A stretch of DNA of 64,000 nucleotides. It comes from Sulfurimonas sp. Its GTDB lineage: Bacteria > Campylobacterota > Campylobacteria > Campylobacterales > Sulfurimonadaceae. The stretch is from the NCBI GenBank assembly GCA_028687935.1, contig JAQTZE010000006.1:62001-126000 (forward strand), given 5' to 3'. Shown in pieces: positions 45,849 through 55,396 of this stretch; the first letter of the stretch is position 1, and the number at the start of each line of letters is the position of its first letter. The position numbers and the translations under genes are program-made. The notes beneath the pieces were generated by a model. It had not been told where the DNA came from, searched no databases, and saw only the letters and a list, made by a program, of their open reading frames with translations.

Positions 45849-47882
45849 ATGTATATAACAAAAGTTCTTATTCTCTTAACCCTTATCCTCTCAAGTTTAG
45901 TTGCTGAAGATTTAGAAAATCTCCTTGATGACCTCAATGAATATAGCAATAAAAATCACTTAAATGTTGATTATAAGCCTACTGCTATGACAGTTTTATA
46001 CGCCAGTGACTTAAAAGTTCTTGGGGTAAATACTCTTGGAGAAGCTTTGGATTTTGTTCCTGGAATCCAATATATAAAAACAACATCTTTTAGTTCTGTG
46101 GTCTCTGTGAGAGGCTATACTCAGCCTCTCAATGCCTTTAATGAAAAGATAAAATACCGATTCAACGGTCTTAGTGTCAATTCAAACTTTTTTGAAAACT
46201 TTCCTATCGACCTTATTGAAAAAATAGAAATCTCAAAAGGCAGCGCCCTCACCTTACATGACCAAGGTGCTTTTGTCGCCGTCATCGATGTTATTACAAA
46301 AGATAAAAATAGTCTCTCTTTTGGTACGGGAAGCTTTAATAATAGAAACTTTGCTTTGGTTTTGAGTGAGCAATTAAGTGATGATTGGAAATTGAGATTT
46401 GACATAAACTACCTAAAACACGACAAAACCGTCGATGCACCAAGTGCAGTTTTGACCTCTTCTGCTGATTTTGGGACAACTTTTGACAGAGAGCAAGAGT
46501 CACTTGAAGGTGTAGAAGATTTAGGATTTGGTTTTTCCCTAGAAAATGGAGGGTTTAAATTTTCCAGCAGATATGTTACCTACAAAAAACAAAATATTTA
46601 TGGATTTACAGGCTTTTTAGATTTTAATGACGAGGGGTATACAAAGTATGAGACGCTCGCTAACGAACTCTCCTATAGCACCCATATTACGGACAAGAAC
46701 AAGCTTGAAGTCAAACTTGGAAGTTTCCAAAATAACTATAAGTTCAATAGCTATCTCTACAAACTAGAACCAAATCCTTATGGTATTTATGACCCTCACT
46801 ATCAAGTTGACTTCACACAAAGAGAGAGCTATCTCTCTCTTTTGATAAAAAACAGCACATTTGAGAACCATGCAATAGAGTATGGAGTTTATGGGGCGAG
46901 TGTTGATATTCCTACAAACAACTACTATGCAAACGTCGATAATTTAAGTGGATTTGGCCTCTATATCCCTGCATATTACTCTTATTTTCCCATACAAGAA
47001 GAGTTGCAAACATTTTCAGGCGATGAGGGCTTTATCAATAACAACAAAACAAGAACAAACCTCTCCTATTTCCTCAGTGATACCTACAGCTTCAGTCGTG
47101 ATCTAAGCTTTTTTGCCAATGTTGGTATCGATGATTATGAGGGGTATGAGAGAGGAGTCAATCTTAAGTTCACTGCTGTTTATTCAAATGATGAGACGAA
47201 TATCTATAAATTTACCCTCTCTCAAGTCACAAGAGCCCCCTCTTTGATCGAAAGATTTATCGTCGGGCATATGCTAATCTCTGCCAATAGCGAACTCGAA
47301 GCAGAAAAACTTCAAAGCAGTGAGCTTATGTATGTCTATCAACAAAATGATGAGAGGCTCAAACTCAATCTTTTTTACCAAAAATATATAGATGCGATAG
47401 ATGGAAGGTTGAAAGATTATACATTTCAATACTACAACAAAGAGGAAGATGATGAGAACTATGGTATCGAGTTAGAATATAGCAGAAACTTTGAGAACCG
47501 CTCAAAACTTCTTTTAAATGCAAGTTATAATGCGTTTTTGTATAAGAACAAAGAGAATTTCGACCTTGATATCAATACGCCTATGATTTCAAAAGAGACG
47601 ATAACTTTGGGATATATCTATCCGCTAAGCTCAAAACTCACACTCAGTTCACTCTCAAGATATTATGGTTCTAAAGAAGTCTTAGGCGAGAACCCTTCCA
47701 TCGATCCTGTGACACTCTTTGATTTAGGAACACAATACAACATTTCAAAAGATGTGAAACTCTATTTTAATGTCAAAAATATTTTTGACACAGAGTATTT
47801 TTACTGGGGATTCAATACAAAAGATGAAACAATGCTACGAGAAGGAAGAATCTGGCATGCAAGTTTGAGATATGATTTTTAA
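45849..47882 (+). CDS. TonB-dependent outer-membrane receptor
   Basis: A 677-residue receptor. The signal peptide is residues 1-~19. A plug domain follows with TVLYASDLKVLGVNTLGEALDFVPGIQ and VSVRGYTQ, then IEKIEISKGSALTLHDQGAFVAVIDVIT. A 22-strand barrel ends in the outer-membrane signature WHASLRYDF, and YFNVKNIFDTEYF near the end is typical. The substrate is unknown. No clear TonB box is visible. I chose the ATG at 45849; a GTG nine bases earlier is possible. It overlaps a YfiR-like gene by 11 bp, followed by a kinase/regulator pair, so uptake or sensing is probably coupled to signalling. Confidence 0.92.
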   Translation: MYITKVLILLTLILSSLVAEDLENLLDDLNEYSNKNHLNVDYKPTAMTVLYASDLKVLGVNTLGEALDFVPGIQYIKTTSFSSVVSVRGYTQPLNAFNEKIKYRFNGLSVNSNFFENFPIDLIEKIEISKGSALTLHDQGAFVAVIDVITKDKNSLSFGTGSFNNRNFALVLSEQLSDDWKLRFDINYLKHDKTVDAPSAVLTSSADFGTTFDREQESLEGVEDLGFGFSLENGGFKFSSRYVTYKKQNIYGFTGFLDFNDEGYTKYETLANELSYSTHITDKNKLEVKLGSFQNNYKFNSYLYKLEPNPYGIYDPHYQVDFTQRESYLSLLIKNSTFENHAIEYGVYGASVDIPTNNYYANVDNLSGFGLYIPAYYSYFPIQEELQTFSGDEGFINNNKTRTNLSYFLSDTYSFSRDLSFFANVGIDDYEGYERGVNLKFTAVYSNDETNIYKFTLSQVTRAPSLIERFIVGHMLISANSELEAEKLQSSELMYVYQQNDERLKLNLFYQKYIDAIDGRLKDYTFQYYNKEEDDENYGIELEYSRNFENRSKLLLNASYNAFLYKNKENFDLDINTPMISKETITLGYIYPLSSKLTLSSLSRYYGSKEVLGENPSIDPVTLFDLGTQYNISKDVKLYFNVKNIFDTEYFYWGFNTKDETMLREGRIWHASLRYDF

Positions 47883-48405
47883 AATACTTCTATTTTATTT
47901 TTTCTCTGCAACACTTTTTGCAAGTGGCGTTTATAATCAAAATATTTTAAATATTCAAGCAAAAGTATTTCCAAAAATTATCTTGTCTGATAATCATTTA
48001 GAAGATAAGCTACAAGACAACAGTGTGGTTTTAACAATTTTATATGAAGAGATAGATGCAAACGCAGCACAAATCTTAAAAAAAAGTATAGAAAAAAACT
48101 ACCCATCACTTAAAAACTATAAACTTGAAGTCATCCTTACAAAATATAATGATTTTAAAAGTGACAGACTCTCCTCTAGCTACTTTTTTCTCTTAGGAGA
48201 TACCAAACAAATTACACAAATTTCAAATGTATTGACAACAAAAAGTCGTCTAAGTTTTGCATACGATGACAGATATTTAGACTTTGGTGTGATTTTTGGT
48301 CTAAAAATGAGCTCCAAAATAGATATCTTACTCAATCTCAAAAAACTCAAAGAGAGCAAAATCGAACTGCAAAACTCTATTTTCAATGTGGTGATAATGC
48401 GATGA
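47872..48405 (+). CDS. YfiR-like periplasmic protein
   Basis: A 177-residue protein with a signal peptide (FKILLFYFFSATLFASG). The ending SRLSFAYDDRYLDFGVIFGL followed by IDILLNLKKLKESKIELQNS matches the layout of YfiR/DUF4154 proteins, where a GVxxxL strand precedes a helix with LKxxxIxL. YfiR proteins bind and restrain a membrane signalling partner from the periplasm. Here that partner would be the kinase encoded next, overlapping by 4 bp. The family call is by pattern only. Confidence 0.6.
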   Translation: MIFKILLFYFFSATLFASGVYNQNILNIQAKVFPKIILSDNHLEDKLQDNSVVLTILYEEIDANAAQILKKSIEKNYPSLKNYKLEVILTKYNDFKSDRLSSSYFFLLGDTKQITQISNVLTTKSRLSFAYDDRYLDFGVIFGLKMSSKIDILLNLKKLKESKIELQNSIFNVVIMR

Positions 48406-49769
48406 AAAACTTATCTATCATAACCCAAATTGCACTCATAAATGTTCTTGTTATGAGCCTTTTCATGGGAATTTTCATCTATAAGAACTACACTCTAGTA
48501 TCAAATCAGCTAGGCCTTCTTGAAGATGAAAAGATAGACTCTATCGTCAAAACCCTCGTCCCTACAATCTCTATCAACTTAACACTAGGCTTAGAAGAGA
48601 ATCTCAAAGAGATCATGAACAACAGCATGGCAATTCATCATGAGATAGTTGCGATAGAGGTACTGAGCAAAGATAATCAAATGGTTTATAACAGCTATAA
48701 GGAGAATATAAAGAGCAAAAAAGTTTATCAAGTAGCGCTCAAAGACACTATTCTCAAAACGCAGATCGGGGAGCTTAGAGTCTATTATACTTTCTCTTCC
48801 ATCTACTCAAAACTCCTTGATGAGTTAAGTCTCTTTTTGATCTTTATCATTTTCTTTTTTATCATTTCTCTTCTTATCGCATCACTGCTGGTAAAATACA
48901 ATCTAAGCCCCCTAAAATCACTCAAAGACAAAATGCTCAGCTATAGTCTCAACAATCAGACCAAATTTACACAAGAGGATTTTAAAAACGAGATATATGT
49001 TATCAACAACAGTGCCGCAAAAATGATACAAAAGATTGAAGAAGAGATAGAAAAAAGAATTATCTACGAAAAAGAGATTATGCAAAAAAACCGTCTTGCG
49101 TCAATGGGTGAAATGATTGACAATATAGCGCATCAGTGGCGACAACCTTTGATGAAAGTCAATGCAGTTTTACTCAATCTCGATAGAAATATTGAGCTCA
49201 AATCATACGATGATGCATATTTAAAAGAGAAGATAGAAGATATCTCCAATACACTCTTTTTTATGTCAAATACCATTGATACTTTTAGAGAGTTTCTAAG
49301 CCCCAATAAAGCTAAGGGGCGTTTCGAGATATCAAATTCTATAGAAAAGGTCTTCGCTGTTTTAAACACTTCACTCCATGATGTCACTATAGATTGCAAC
49401 AAAAAAGAGCTTTTTATTGAAGCCTTTGAGAGTGAATTTATGCAGGTTATTATCTCTATAATCTCAAACGCAATAGATGTCTTTGAACAAAGAGCCATAG
49501 AATATAAAAAACTCTCGATAGATATCTTCGAAGATACTCACAATATCTTTGTCTCCATAGAAGACAATGCGCAAGGGATTGAACAAAGCAACTTGGACAA
49601 AATATTTGATCCCTATTTTACTACCAAGCACAAAACAGGTGGAACAGGGATGGGACTCTACATCTCAAAAATGATTATGAATAGCAGTTTTGGAGGGGAT
49701 ATCCTTGTCAAAAACAGCTCCAAAGGCGCCAAATTTATCTTAAAAATTTCAAAAGAAGAGGTTCTATGA
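48402..49769 (+). CDS. Membrane sensor histidine kinase (HQWRQPL type)
   Basis: A 455-residue kinase. Two membrane helices (about 8-28 and 146-168) enclose a ~115-residue periplasmic sensor. A HAMP-like linker with LSPLKSLKDKM follows, then a phospho-accepting domain with NIAHQWRQPL (His244) and a HATPase domain with DNAQGIE and TGGTGMGLYISK. This subfamily is common in Campylobacterota. The periplasmic sensor probably reads the YfiR-like protein or the receptor encoded just upstream. It overlaps the next gene by ATGA. Confidence 0.92.
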   Translation: MKNLSIITQIALINVLVMSLFMGIFIYKNYTLVSNQLGLLEDEKIDSIVKTLVPTISINLTLGLEENLKEIMNNSMAIHHEIVAIEVLSKDNQMVYNSYKENIKSKKVYQVALKDTILKTQIGELRVYYTFSSIYSKLLDELSLFLIFIIFFFIISLLIASLLVKYNLSPLKSLKDKMLSYSLNNQTKFTQEDFKNEIYVINNSAAKMIQKIEEEIEKRIIYEKEIMQKNRLASMGEMIDNIAHQWRQPLMKVNAVLLNLDRNIELKSYDDAYLKEKIEDISNTLFFMSNTIDTFREFLSPNKAKGRFEISNSIEKVFAVLNTSLHDVTIDCNKKELFIEAFESEFMQVIISIISNAIDVFEQRAIEYKKLSIDIFEDTHNIFVSIEDNAQGIEQSNLDKIFDPYFTTKHKTGGTGMGLYISKMIMNSSFGGDILVKNSSKGAKFILKISKEEVL

Positions 49770-50452
49770 AAGAAAATCTAAAAAACTTCACACTCCTCTA
49801 TGCAGAAGATGACATAGAGATTCAAAAAGAGATGCTGGAGTACTTTAAAAGCTATTTTAGAGAAGTTTATACCGCAGAGGATGGCAAAGAAGCTTTAACT
49901 CTCTACAAAGAGCATAAGCCAGATGTCTGTATCTTGGATATCTACATGCCGCGTTTATCAGGATTGGAGCTCACACAGCTAATAAGAGAAAAAGATTTTC
50001 AAACAAAAATAGTTCTCATGACAGCACACTCAAAAGACTCCATCATGCTAGAAGCCATCAACAAAGATGTCAATTACTACATCATCAAGCCAACCAGCTT
50101 ACAAAAAATAAAAGAGATGCTAGAGAAAATCGCTACAGATTTGTATAGAAATTCTGAAAAATTAGTCAAATTAGATGAAGCAATATATTTCAATCTCACC
50201 TCTAAAAAACTCTACAATCAAAATATAGAAATAAAACTGAGCAAAAAAGAGCGCGATTTGCTCGAACTTTTTATCAAAAATCTTGACAAAGCAACCTCTA
50301 TAGAAGAGATCATGGCATGCTGCTGGAGTGATTTTTATTCTAATGTTTCGATTGAAAGTGTTAAATCCTTAGTAAGTAATTTACGAAAGAAACTTCCAAA
50401 AGAATCTGTTTCAAATGTCTATGGCGTAGGTTATATGCTCAAAAAAAAGTAA
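49766..50452 (+). CDS. OmpR-type response regulator
   Basis: A 228-residue regulator. The receiver has AEDD near residues 13-16, phospho-accepting Asp58 (ILDIYMPRLSG), Thr in LMTAHS and Lys in IIKPTS. A C-terminal winged-helix DNA-binding domain has LSKKERDLLELFIKN and SVKSLVSNLRKKLP. It pairs with the kinase it overlaps by 4 bp. Last gene of the receptor/YfiR-like/kinase/regulator unit. Confidence 0.94.
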   Translation: MKENLKNFTLLYAEDDIEIQKEMLEYFKSYFREVYTAEDGKEALTLYKEHKPDVCILDIYMPRLSGLELTQLIREKDFQTKIVLMTAHSKDSIMLEAINKDVNYYIIKPTSLQKIKEMLEKIATDLYRNSEKLVKLDEAIYFNLTSKKLYNQNIEIKLSKKERDLLELFIKNLDKATSIEEIMACCWSDFYSNVSIESVKSLVSNLRKKLPKESVSNVYGVGYMLKKK

Positions 50453-50603
50453 CAGCAACTAATATAATCACTCAAAGTTTTACAAATATTTCAGATTTAT
50501 CACACTTCATCACACTCTTCATATATTATTTTCCAAGAATTGTGATCTCTGATTAATTGTCAAGATTTCAGAGTCAATTTGATAAAATCAAAAGGAATAA
50601 ACA

Positions 50604-52238
50604 ATGGATCAAAAAAAGTTAAAAAGTTCATTACTAGCACTTAGTATGGCAACAGTTTTGGGCATGGTAGGATGTAGTAGTTCTGATGACGCAGCAGTAG
50701 CGGCGGATGCTGCTGTAAGTGGAACGGATGTAACAGTCGAACGTGGAGCGGTTATGAATGCAAGCGTTTTTGATGCTGCTGGTCAGTATGCAACAATTAA
50801 AAACAAAAATGTTTACTATTTTGCAGATGCTATTACATATCCTATTACTGTGACTGGTGGTTGGATAGACGTCAATGGTAATGGTGTACGTGATTTAAAT
50901 GACGTAGACTTGGGCATGACTATGAAGTCATACATTCCTGTCGTTACGCCACTTACAACCATGGCGTCTAATGATGGCGATACAAATGCTACTAACTTTG
51001 AAGCAAAGTTACAGCTTATAGCTGATATGAGCGGATTAACTCTGGCAGATATGAAAAAATTGCCTTCTCAATCTATAGATGTTGCGCGCGTAGCAACTGC
51101 AATCTATATGGAGACTATGCAAAATACAGATAGAAATACTTCAGATTTTGCTGATGTGAACAGCAGTATGGAATTATTAAGAGGTCTCGACTTTAATTCA
51201 AGTGAAGTGATGGAAGCATGGGCTATCTCTGATTATTTGAACCTTGGCCTTCCTTCGGCTGATGAACTAGAAGCGTCCAATTTAGCAACTGCTCTTGAGA
51301 TAACTCCAGCTTTCGCGACATTTACAGTCGGTGGGGCTAAAACGGCAACTCTATCTTATTCGAATCTAAATGATGCAAATATTACTGATATTCGTATTTA
51401 TAACATTAATAACTCCGATAGTGACAACTATAGACGTTTTGAAATACGAAATGGTAATGACTACAACTTAACTACCCAAGAGTTTACTATCAATATGCCT
51501 TTTGATACTCAAAGTGGATATCATGCACTCGAAGTTACATTTACAATAGATGACAATGGCACCAATAGATATATAGATAAAGTACTACCAGTAAAAATAA
51601 ACACTGCAAATGGCTTTACAGATATGACAGTTCAAGGGGAAAATATTGACAATGATACTGGTTGGTTTATCTTTAACTCTGATGGTTCATCTATAGTAGG
51701 CATTGAATATGAAGGCGTATTTTCTGGAACATATAAGGTAAATAGTCAAAACAATGTAACAGTTACGTATGACACTAACCGTACAGCGAGCAACTATATC
51801 CTACCAAAAGTAATTGAAATCGATTCTGTTTTTACAGCGGATGATGTGAACTACACTATAGATAATATAAAAACAACATCGTTCGTTTCATACCAAGAAG
51901 AGTTTACTGGTTTTAGCCCTCCTCCTTCTGGTTTGGAATTGACTTTTAAAGATGGAGCTACATTTTTTATGAGAAAAGTTCAATCTTATAGTGGGCTTTG
52001 TAGTATGAGAATAGATGGCAACACGACAACAGATTGTACCTATAGCTCAAACGACAATGGTATGACATATCAATTTGATATGACCTTGAATGATGTGAAC
52101 CGTACTTACGTAATACCATTTACTGCCTCTCCTAAAAAATCTGTAGGTGATTCTATAGGTATAATTGAAGTTGGTGAAGAAGGGAATACTACTAGAAATT
52201 ACAAACTAACGGCAATGAGTTTCCCACCTGTTGTTTAG
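50604..52238 (+). CDS. Large lipoprotein with EF-hand-like loop, function unknown
   Basis: A 544-residue lipoprotein with lipobox LGMVGC (Cys24), followed by SSSDD. Residues ~80-110 contain GGWIDVNGNGVRDLNDVDLG, a dockerin/EF-hand-like calcium loop. Further on are Thr/Asn/Asp-rich beta-type stretches and a C-terminal part with two cysteines (LCSMR, TDCTY). It is likely surface-exposed or facing the periplasm. It carries its own ribosome-binding site (AAAGGAAT) and strong terminator. It lies 151 bp after the response regulator, which may control it. Base composition is AT-rich and the AAACGCA word is absent, hinting at acquisition. Confidence 0.8.
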   Translation: MDQKKLKSSLLALSMATVLGMVGCSSSDDAAVAADAAVSGTDVTVERGAVMNASVFDAAGQYATIKNKNVYYFADAITYPITVTGGWIDVNGNGVRDLNDVDLGMTMKSYIPVVTPLTTMASNDGDTNATNFEAKLQLIADMSGLTLADMKKLPSQSIDVARVATAIYMETMQNTDRNTSDFADVNSSMELLRGLDFNSSEVMEAWAISDYLNLGLPSADELEASNLATALEITPAFATFTVGGAKTATLSYSNLNDANITDIRIYNINNSDSDNYRRFEIRNGNDYNLTTQEFTINMPFDTQSGYHALEVTFTIDDNGTNRYIDKVLPVKINTANGFTDMTVQGENIDNDTGWFIFNSDGSSIVGIEYEGVFSGTYKVNSQNNVTVTYDTNRTASNYILPKVIEIDSVFTADDVNYTIDNIKTTSFVSYQEEFTGFSPPPSGLELTFKDGATFFMRKVQSYSGLCSMRIDGNTTTDCTYSSNDNGMTYQFDMTLNDVNRTYVIPFTASPKKSVGDSIGIIEVGEEGNTTRNYKLTAMSFPPVV

Positions 52239-52262
52239 AACTAATAAGGTTAATGTATATCC

Positions 52263-52297
52263 AATACTTTTATCGCTAAAGCGGTAAAAGTATTTTT
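52263..52297 (+). terminator. Rho-independent terminator of the lipoprotein gene
   Basis: A 14-bp stem (52263-52276 with 52281-52294, one G-T pair) with loop TAAA. The right arm runs directly into TTTTT. Confidence 0.9.
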
Positions 52298-52384
52298 AAT
52301 CGAACCCTCTGAACAACTCCACTTCAAGAACTTTCTTCAAAAATACCACAATTTTTCTTACAAAATCTTCTATTTATCACACTC

Positions 52385-52858
52385 TTGGTTTACTATATTG
52401 ATACCTATATCTCAAACGACATTGCGTTTAATGAGATATTTTTACTCAATACAACGCTTATCGCTCAAAAAGCTTTAGGAGGCAAAAATCTTGACGCTAG
52501 TGAAGATTTGAGTGTCGGTGGAGTCTATGGAGTGAAACTCTATCCAGATAACGAACAAAGTGCGGAAAATGGATATATCTTGAGTGCAGAGCTCTTTACA
52601 AAAATGCCAAATATATCTGACTATACACATAAAGTCGGCGTTTTTTATGATATCGCCGATGCTTATCAAGAAAAAAACACCGATGCAACATTTCAAAGAC
52701 AAACCTATAGAGATGTGGGGCTTGGATACTATGCAAACTACAACAACTTTTTTGCAAAAACGCAAATGGCTTGGAGTGCAAACTCAAGTGCTATATCTAG
52801 TGAGAACACTTCTCACAGATACTCTAAATTTTTATTTCAAGCAGGAATAATATTTTAG
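52385..52858 (+). pseudogene. C-terminal stump of a ShlB/FhaC-type two-partner secretion pore
   Basis: The frame contains KNLDASEDLSVGGVYGVKLY followed by PDNEQSAENGYILSAEL, then VGVFYDIADAY, FQRQTYRDVGLGYYANYNNF and a C-terminal FLFQAGIIF. These are the conserved last strands of the TpsB barrel (the VRGY/GG-GVR region, FYDxG and the terminal Phe). A full TpsB protein is ~550 residues with POTRA domains; only ~150 remain. There is no signal peptide and no exoprotein gene nearby, so this is a relic. The first ~10 residues are probably not original. Confidence 0.75.
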
Positions 52859-52939
52859 AATCTTGCCTACATGCGCTCGCATGTAGTGCTCAAATATAAG
52901 CATCTTTTACTATAATTCACACAAAAACAAAGAGCTTTT

Positions 52940-53173
52940 ATGGAAAATCCTTTCGAATCAGGTCATATCAAAAACTATATCCTTTTATATGTCAGCGTTG
53001 TTGTTATCATGGTTTTATTTTTTATTGCAAGTACACTTTTTAATGATGTAGCGATCATGGATACAAAAATATTTGATACAAACGCAAGTGAAGCAATCGT
53101 GCAAAACAGACAAGAAGAGAAGCAAACGCAAAGTATTAGTTCTCAAATACGTCTCATGGACAAAGCTTATTAA
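52940..53173 (+). CDS. Small single-pass membrane protein
   Basis: A 77-residue protein with one hydrophobic helix (residues ~13-34, ILLYVSVVVIMVLFFIAS) and a polar tail rich in Asp, Asn, Glu and Gln. AAAGAGC lies upstream of the ATG. I recognise no family. Such proteins often accompany respiratory complexes, but nothing here indicates a partner. Confidence 0.6.
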   Translation: MENPFESGHIKNYILLYVSVVVIMVLFFIASTLFNDVAIMDTKIFDTNASEAIVQNRQEEKQTQSISSQIRLMDKAY

Positions 53174-53336
53174 TTTTTTTCTCTATTAGAGAAGATTGAG
53201 TCATGCAAGCAAAAAATACTTTTTAATACCTAATTTATGGTTAGTTTGTTATATTAGTGCTGTTTTTAAAAATTATTTTATTGAATAGTTTCCTAAAACT
53301 GAAGTAATATTTTTTACGACTCAAGGTAGAGCTCAT

Positions 53337-55385
53337 ATGAGTGAACACACGATAAAAATAAATAAAACCAGCACCTTTATGCGCAATCATAAAGAGCACA
53401 TTTCTGCAACGTGGATGCGCGCTGAGATAATGGCGGACATCTTCAACCACCATAAAGTAAGCCGTAAAAAGTTTCATGAGTATTTTGCACAGCAGATTAT
53501 TGTCTATTTTGCAGATGTACTTATCGGAAAACAGAAAATCGGCAACTGCCCAATTATGACCAAATTCATCGACTATATGATTGAACGAAAGATCAGCGCG
53601 AAAGAGATTTTTCTTATCTGTATGGAATTTCGCAGATCAATGTTAGCTGAACTCACTGCCGCTAAGCTCGTTACTTCAGAGAATATGGATATCATCGATA
53701 CTCTTTCAAATGTTTTTAATCAAAACCTTGCTGGTGTTTTAGAATATTATCAAAATAAATGTTTAAATATTTCAGATGCGATAAACGCAGCACCAGACCT
53801 CGCAGAACATGAACTTGAGTTTCAGGCATTTCTTGAACAACAAGAAAATCCAGCAATCACGTTTAGCAAAAAAAATCTTATCCACGCTAACAAAGCTTTT
53901 TTAAATATTATCGATGTGGACGACATAGAAGAATTTAACAAAAAGTATAAAACACCTTGGGAGATTTTCGACTCATTTGAGTTCACAGAACAAAAATTTG
54001 CTGAGAAAGATTATGATAAGTGGCTTGAAGAAGCACTCAAGAATAAACATTCACTCAACAAAGTTTTTATACATAGAAAAACAGATGACGCAAGTATTTC
54101 TTACCGCGTTTTAGTCAATGAGATACCGTGTAAAGTCTGTGAAGAGTCCAAAAAATATATCATGACCTTTTACTCCGATACTCATAACGAAGAGATAAAA
54201 GCAGAAAATTTTATCGATGCTCTAACAAATATTCCAAATAAGAGAAAATTTTGGAGTGTTCTTGAAACAGAAATTGCCACTTATGAGAGCACAAAAGAAG
54301 CCGTATCTATCATAGCAATAAAGATACAAGATCTTGAACATATCAACCAGATTTATGGAATGGAAATGGGCGACGTAGTTTTACAAGAGTTTGCAGATCG
54401 CGTTATGAATGCATACAAGGAGTTTGAACTTTTTGCACGCATTGATGGAGATACATTTTCGCTCATCTGCAAACATTGTGCAAAAAGCTCTGTCAATGTC
54501 ACCGCAAACGCTCTTTTAACTCTAGGACGTTCTATCGTTTTTGATGAGACTATCAACCTCCATCCAAAGTTTTCCATAGCTATCGTCTCTCTTATAGACC
54601 AGGACACAAAAGCAAGTGTAGAAAAGCGTATGCTCGAGCTTATCAAAGATATTGATGAAAACGGAAGTGATCATATACAAGATGATGTGGAGATTTTAGA
54701 AAAAGACATTCAAAGAGTTACTCTTGAAAAGAAATTTTTACAAGATTGCGCTTTAATGAAAGAGAGTAAAACGACTTTGGAGAGTGTAAATTTTTATAAA
54801 GAACTTCCAATAGAATCAAACGCAAAAGTTTTACAAGTCAATGAAGCCTCACTCTCTTTGGCACTTCGCTCTGTTGCCGTCCATGCCTTAAAACTCGAAG
54901 ATGAACTCTTCATCAAACAACAAAGACCTGAAAAAGACATCCGAGCAACTGTTATCGCTATCAATAAGATAAAGAATACGATAGAGGTAGGAAATTTTCA
55001 CTTCGTAAACGCATCACCGCTCAACCGCAGAAGTGTGCATGTCCAAGTAGACAAGCATATTTCTGTCATACTCAAACATGACAAAAAGCAGCAAGTAGCT
55101 TATCTTAAAAGTATCTCTATCGATACTGTCAAACTTGTTCTACCAACCGTCTGTTCTTTTTCACTCAATCACGATATCACTTTGGATCTGACACTCGAAT
55201 GGAATAAAAATAAAAAGAATCTTGTGATGCCAGTGGAGATAATTAAAGTTGGGAAAGAGTCAAAAGGTGTCTTTAGCGTGATTTTCAGACTCATAGACTC
55301 TGCCAAGTATGAAGATACGATACAGTCTTATGTCTCGTATCGTCAAAGAGAGATCGTCCAAGAACTGCGCGCTCTGGACGTATAA
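53337..55385 (+). CDS. Sensor protein with PAS, degenerate GGDEF and PilZ-like domains
   Basis: A 682-residue soluble protein. The N-terminal ~150 residues are helical and resemble a globin- or RsbR-like sensor bundle. Residues ~160-270 look like PAS (SKKNLIHANKAFLNI). Residues ~290-440 are GGDEF-like with LTNIPNKRKFW, but the signature is RIDGDTF (about 368) instead of GGDEF, so cyclase activity is doubtful. The C-terminal ~130 residues contain NRRSVHVQVD and beta strands that fit PilZ, a c-di-GMP receptor. No EAL domain. It would act as a c-di-GMP-responsive effector rather than an enzyme. Confidence 0.75.
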   Translation: MSEHTIKINKTSTFMRNHKEHISATWMRAEIMADIFNHHKVSRKKFHEYFAQQIIVYFADVLIGKQKIGNCPIMTKFIDYMIERKISAKEIFLICMEFRRSMLAELTAAKLVTSENMDIIDTLSNVFNQNLAGVLEYYQNKCLNISDAINAAPDLAEHELEFQAFLEQQENPAITFSKKNLIHANKAFLNIIDVDDIEEFNKKYKTPWEIFDSFEFTEQKFAEKDYDKWLEEALKNKHSLNKVFIHRKTDDASISYRVLVNEIPCKVCEESKKYIMTFYSDTHNEEIKAENFIDALTNIPNKRKFWSVLETEIATYESTKEAVSIIAIKIQDLEHINQIYGMEMGDVVLQEFADRVMNAYKEFELFARIDGDTFSLICKHCAKSSVNVTANALLTLGRSIVFDETINLHPKFSIAIVSLIDQDTKASVEKRMLELIKDIDENGSDHIQDDVEILEKDIQRVTLEKKFLQDCALMKESKTTLESVNFYKELPIESNAKVLQVNEASLSLALRSVAVHALKLEDELFIKQQRPEKDIRATVIAINKIKNTIEVGNFHFVNASPLNRRSVHVQVDKHISVILKHDKKQQVAYLKSISIDTVKLVLPTVCSFSLNHDITLDLTLEWNKNKKNLVMPVEIIKVGKESKGVFSVIFRLIDSAKYEDTIQSYVSYRQREIVQELRALDV

Positions 55386-55396
55386 AAATATTTACC

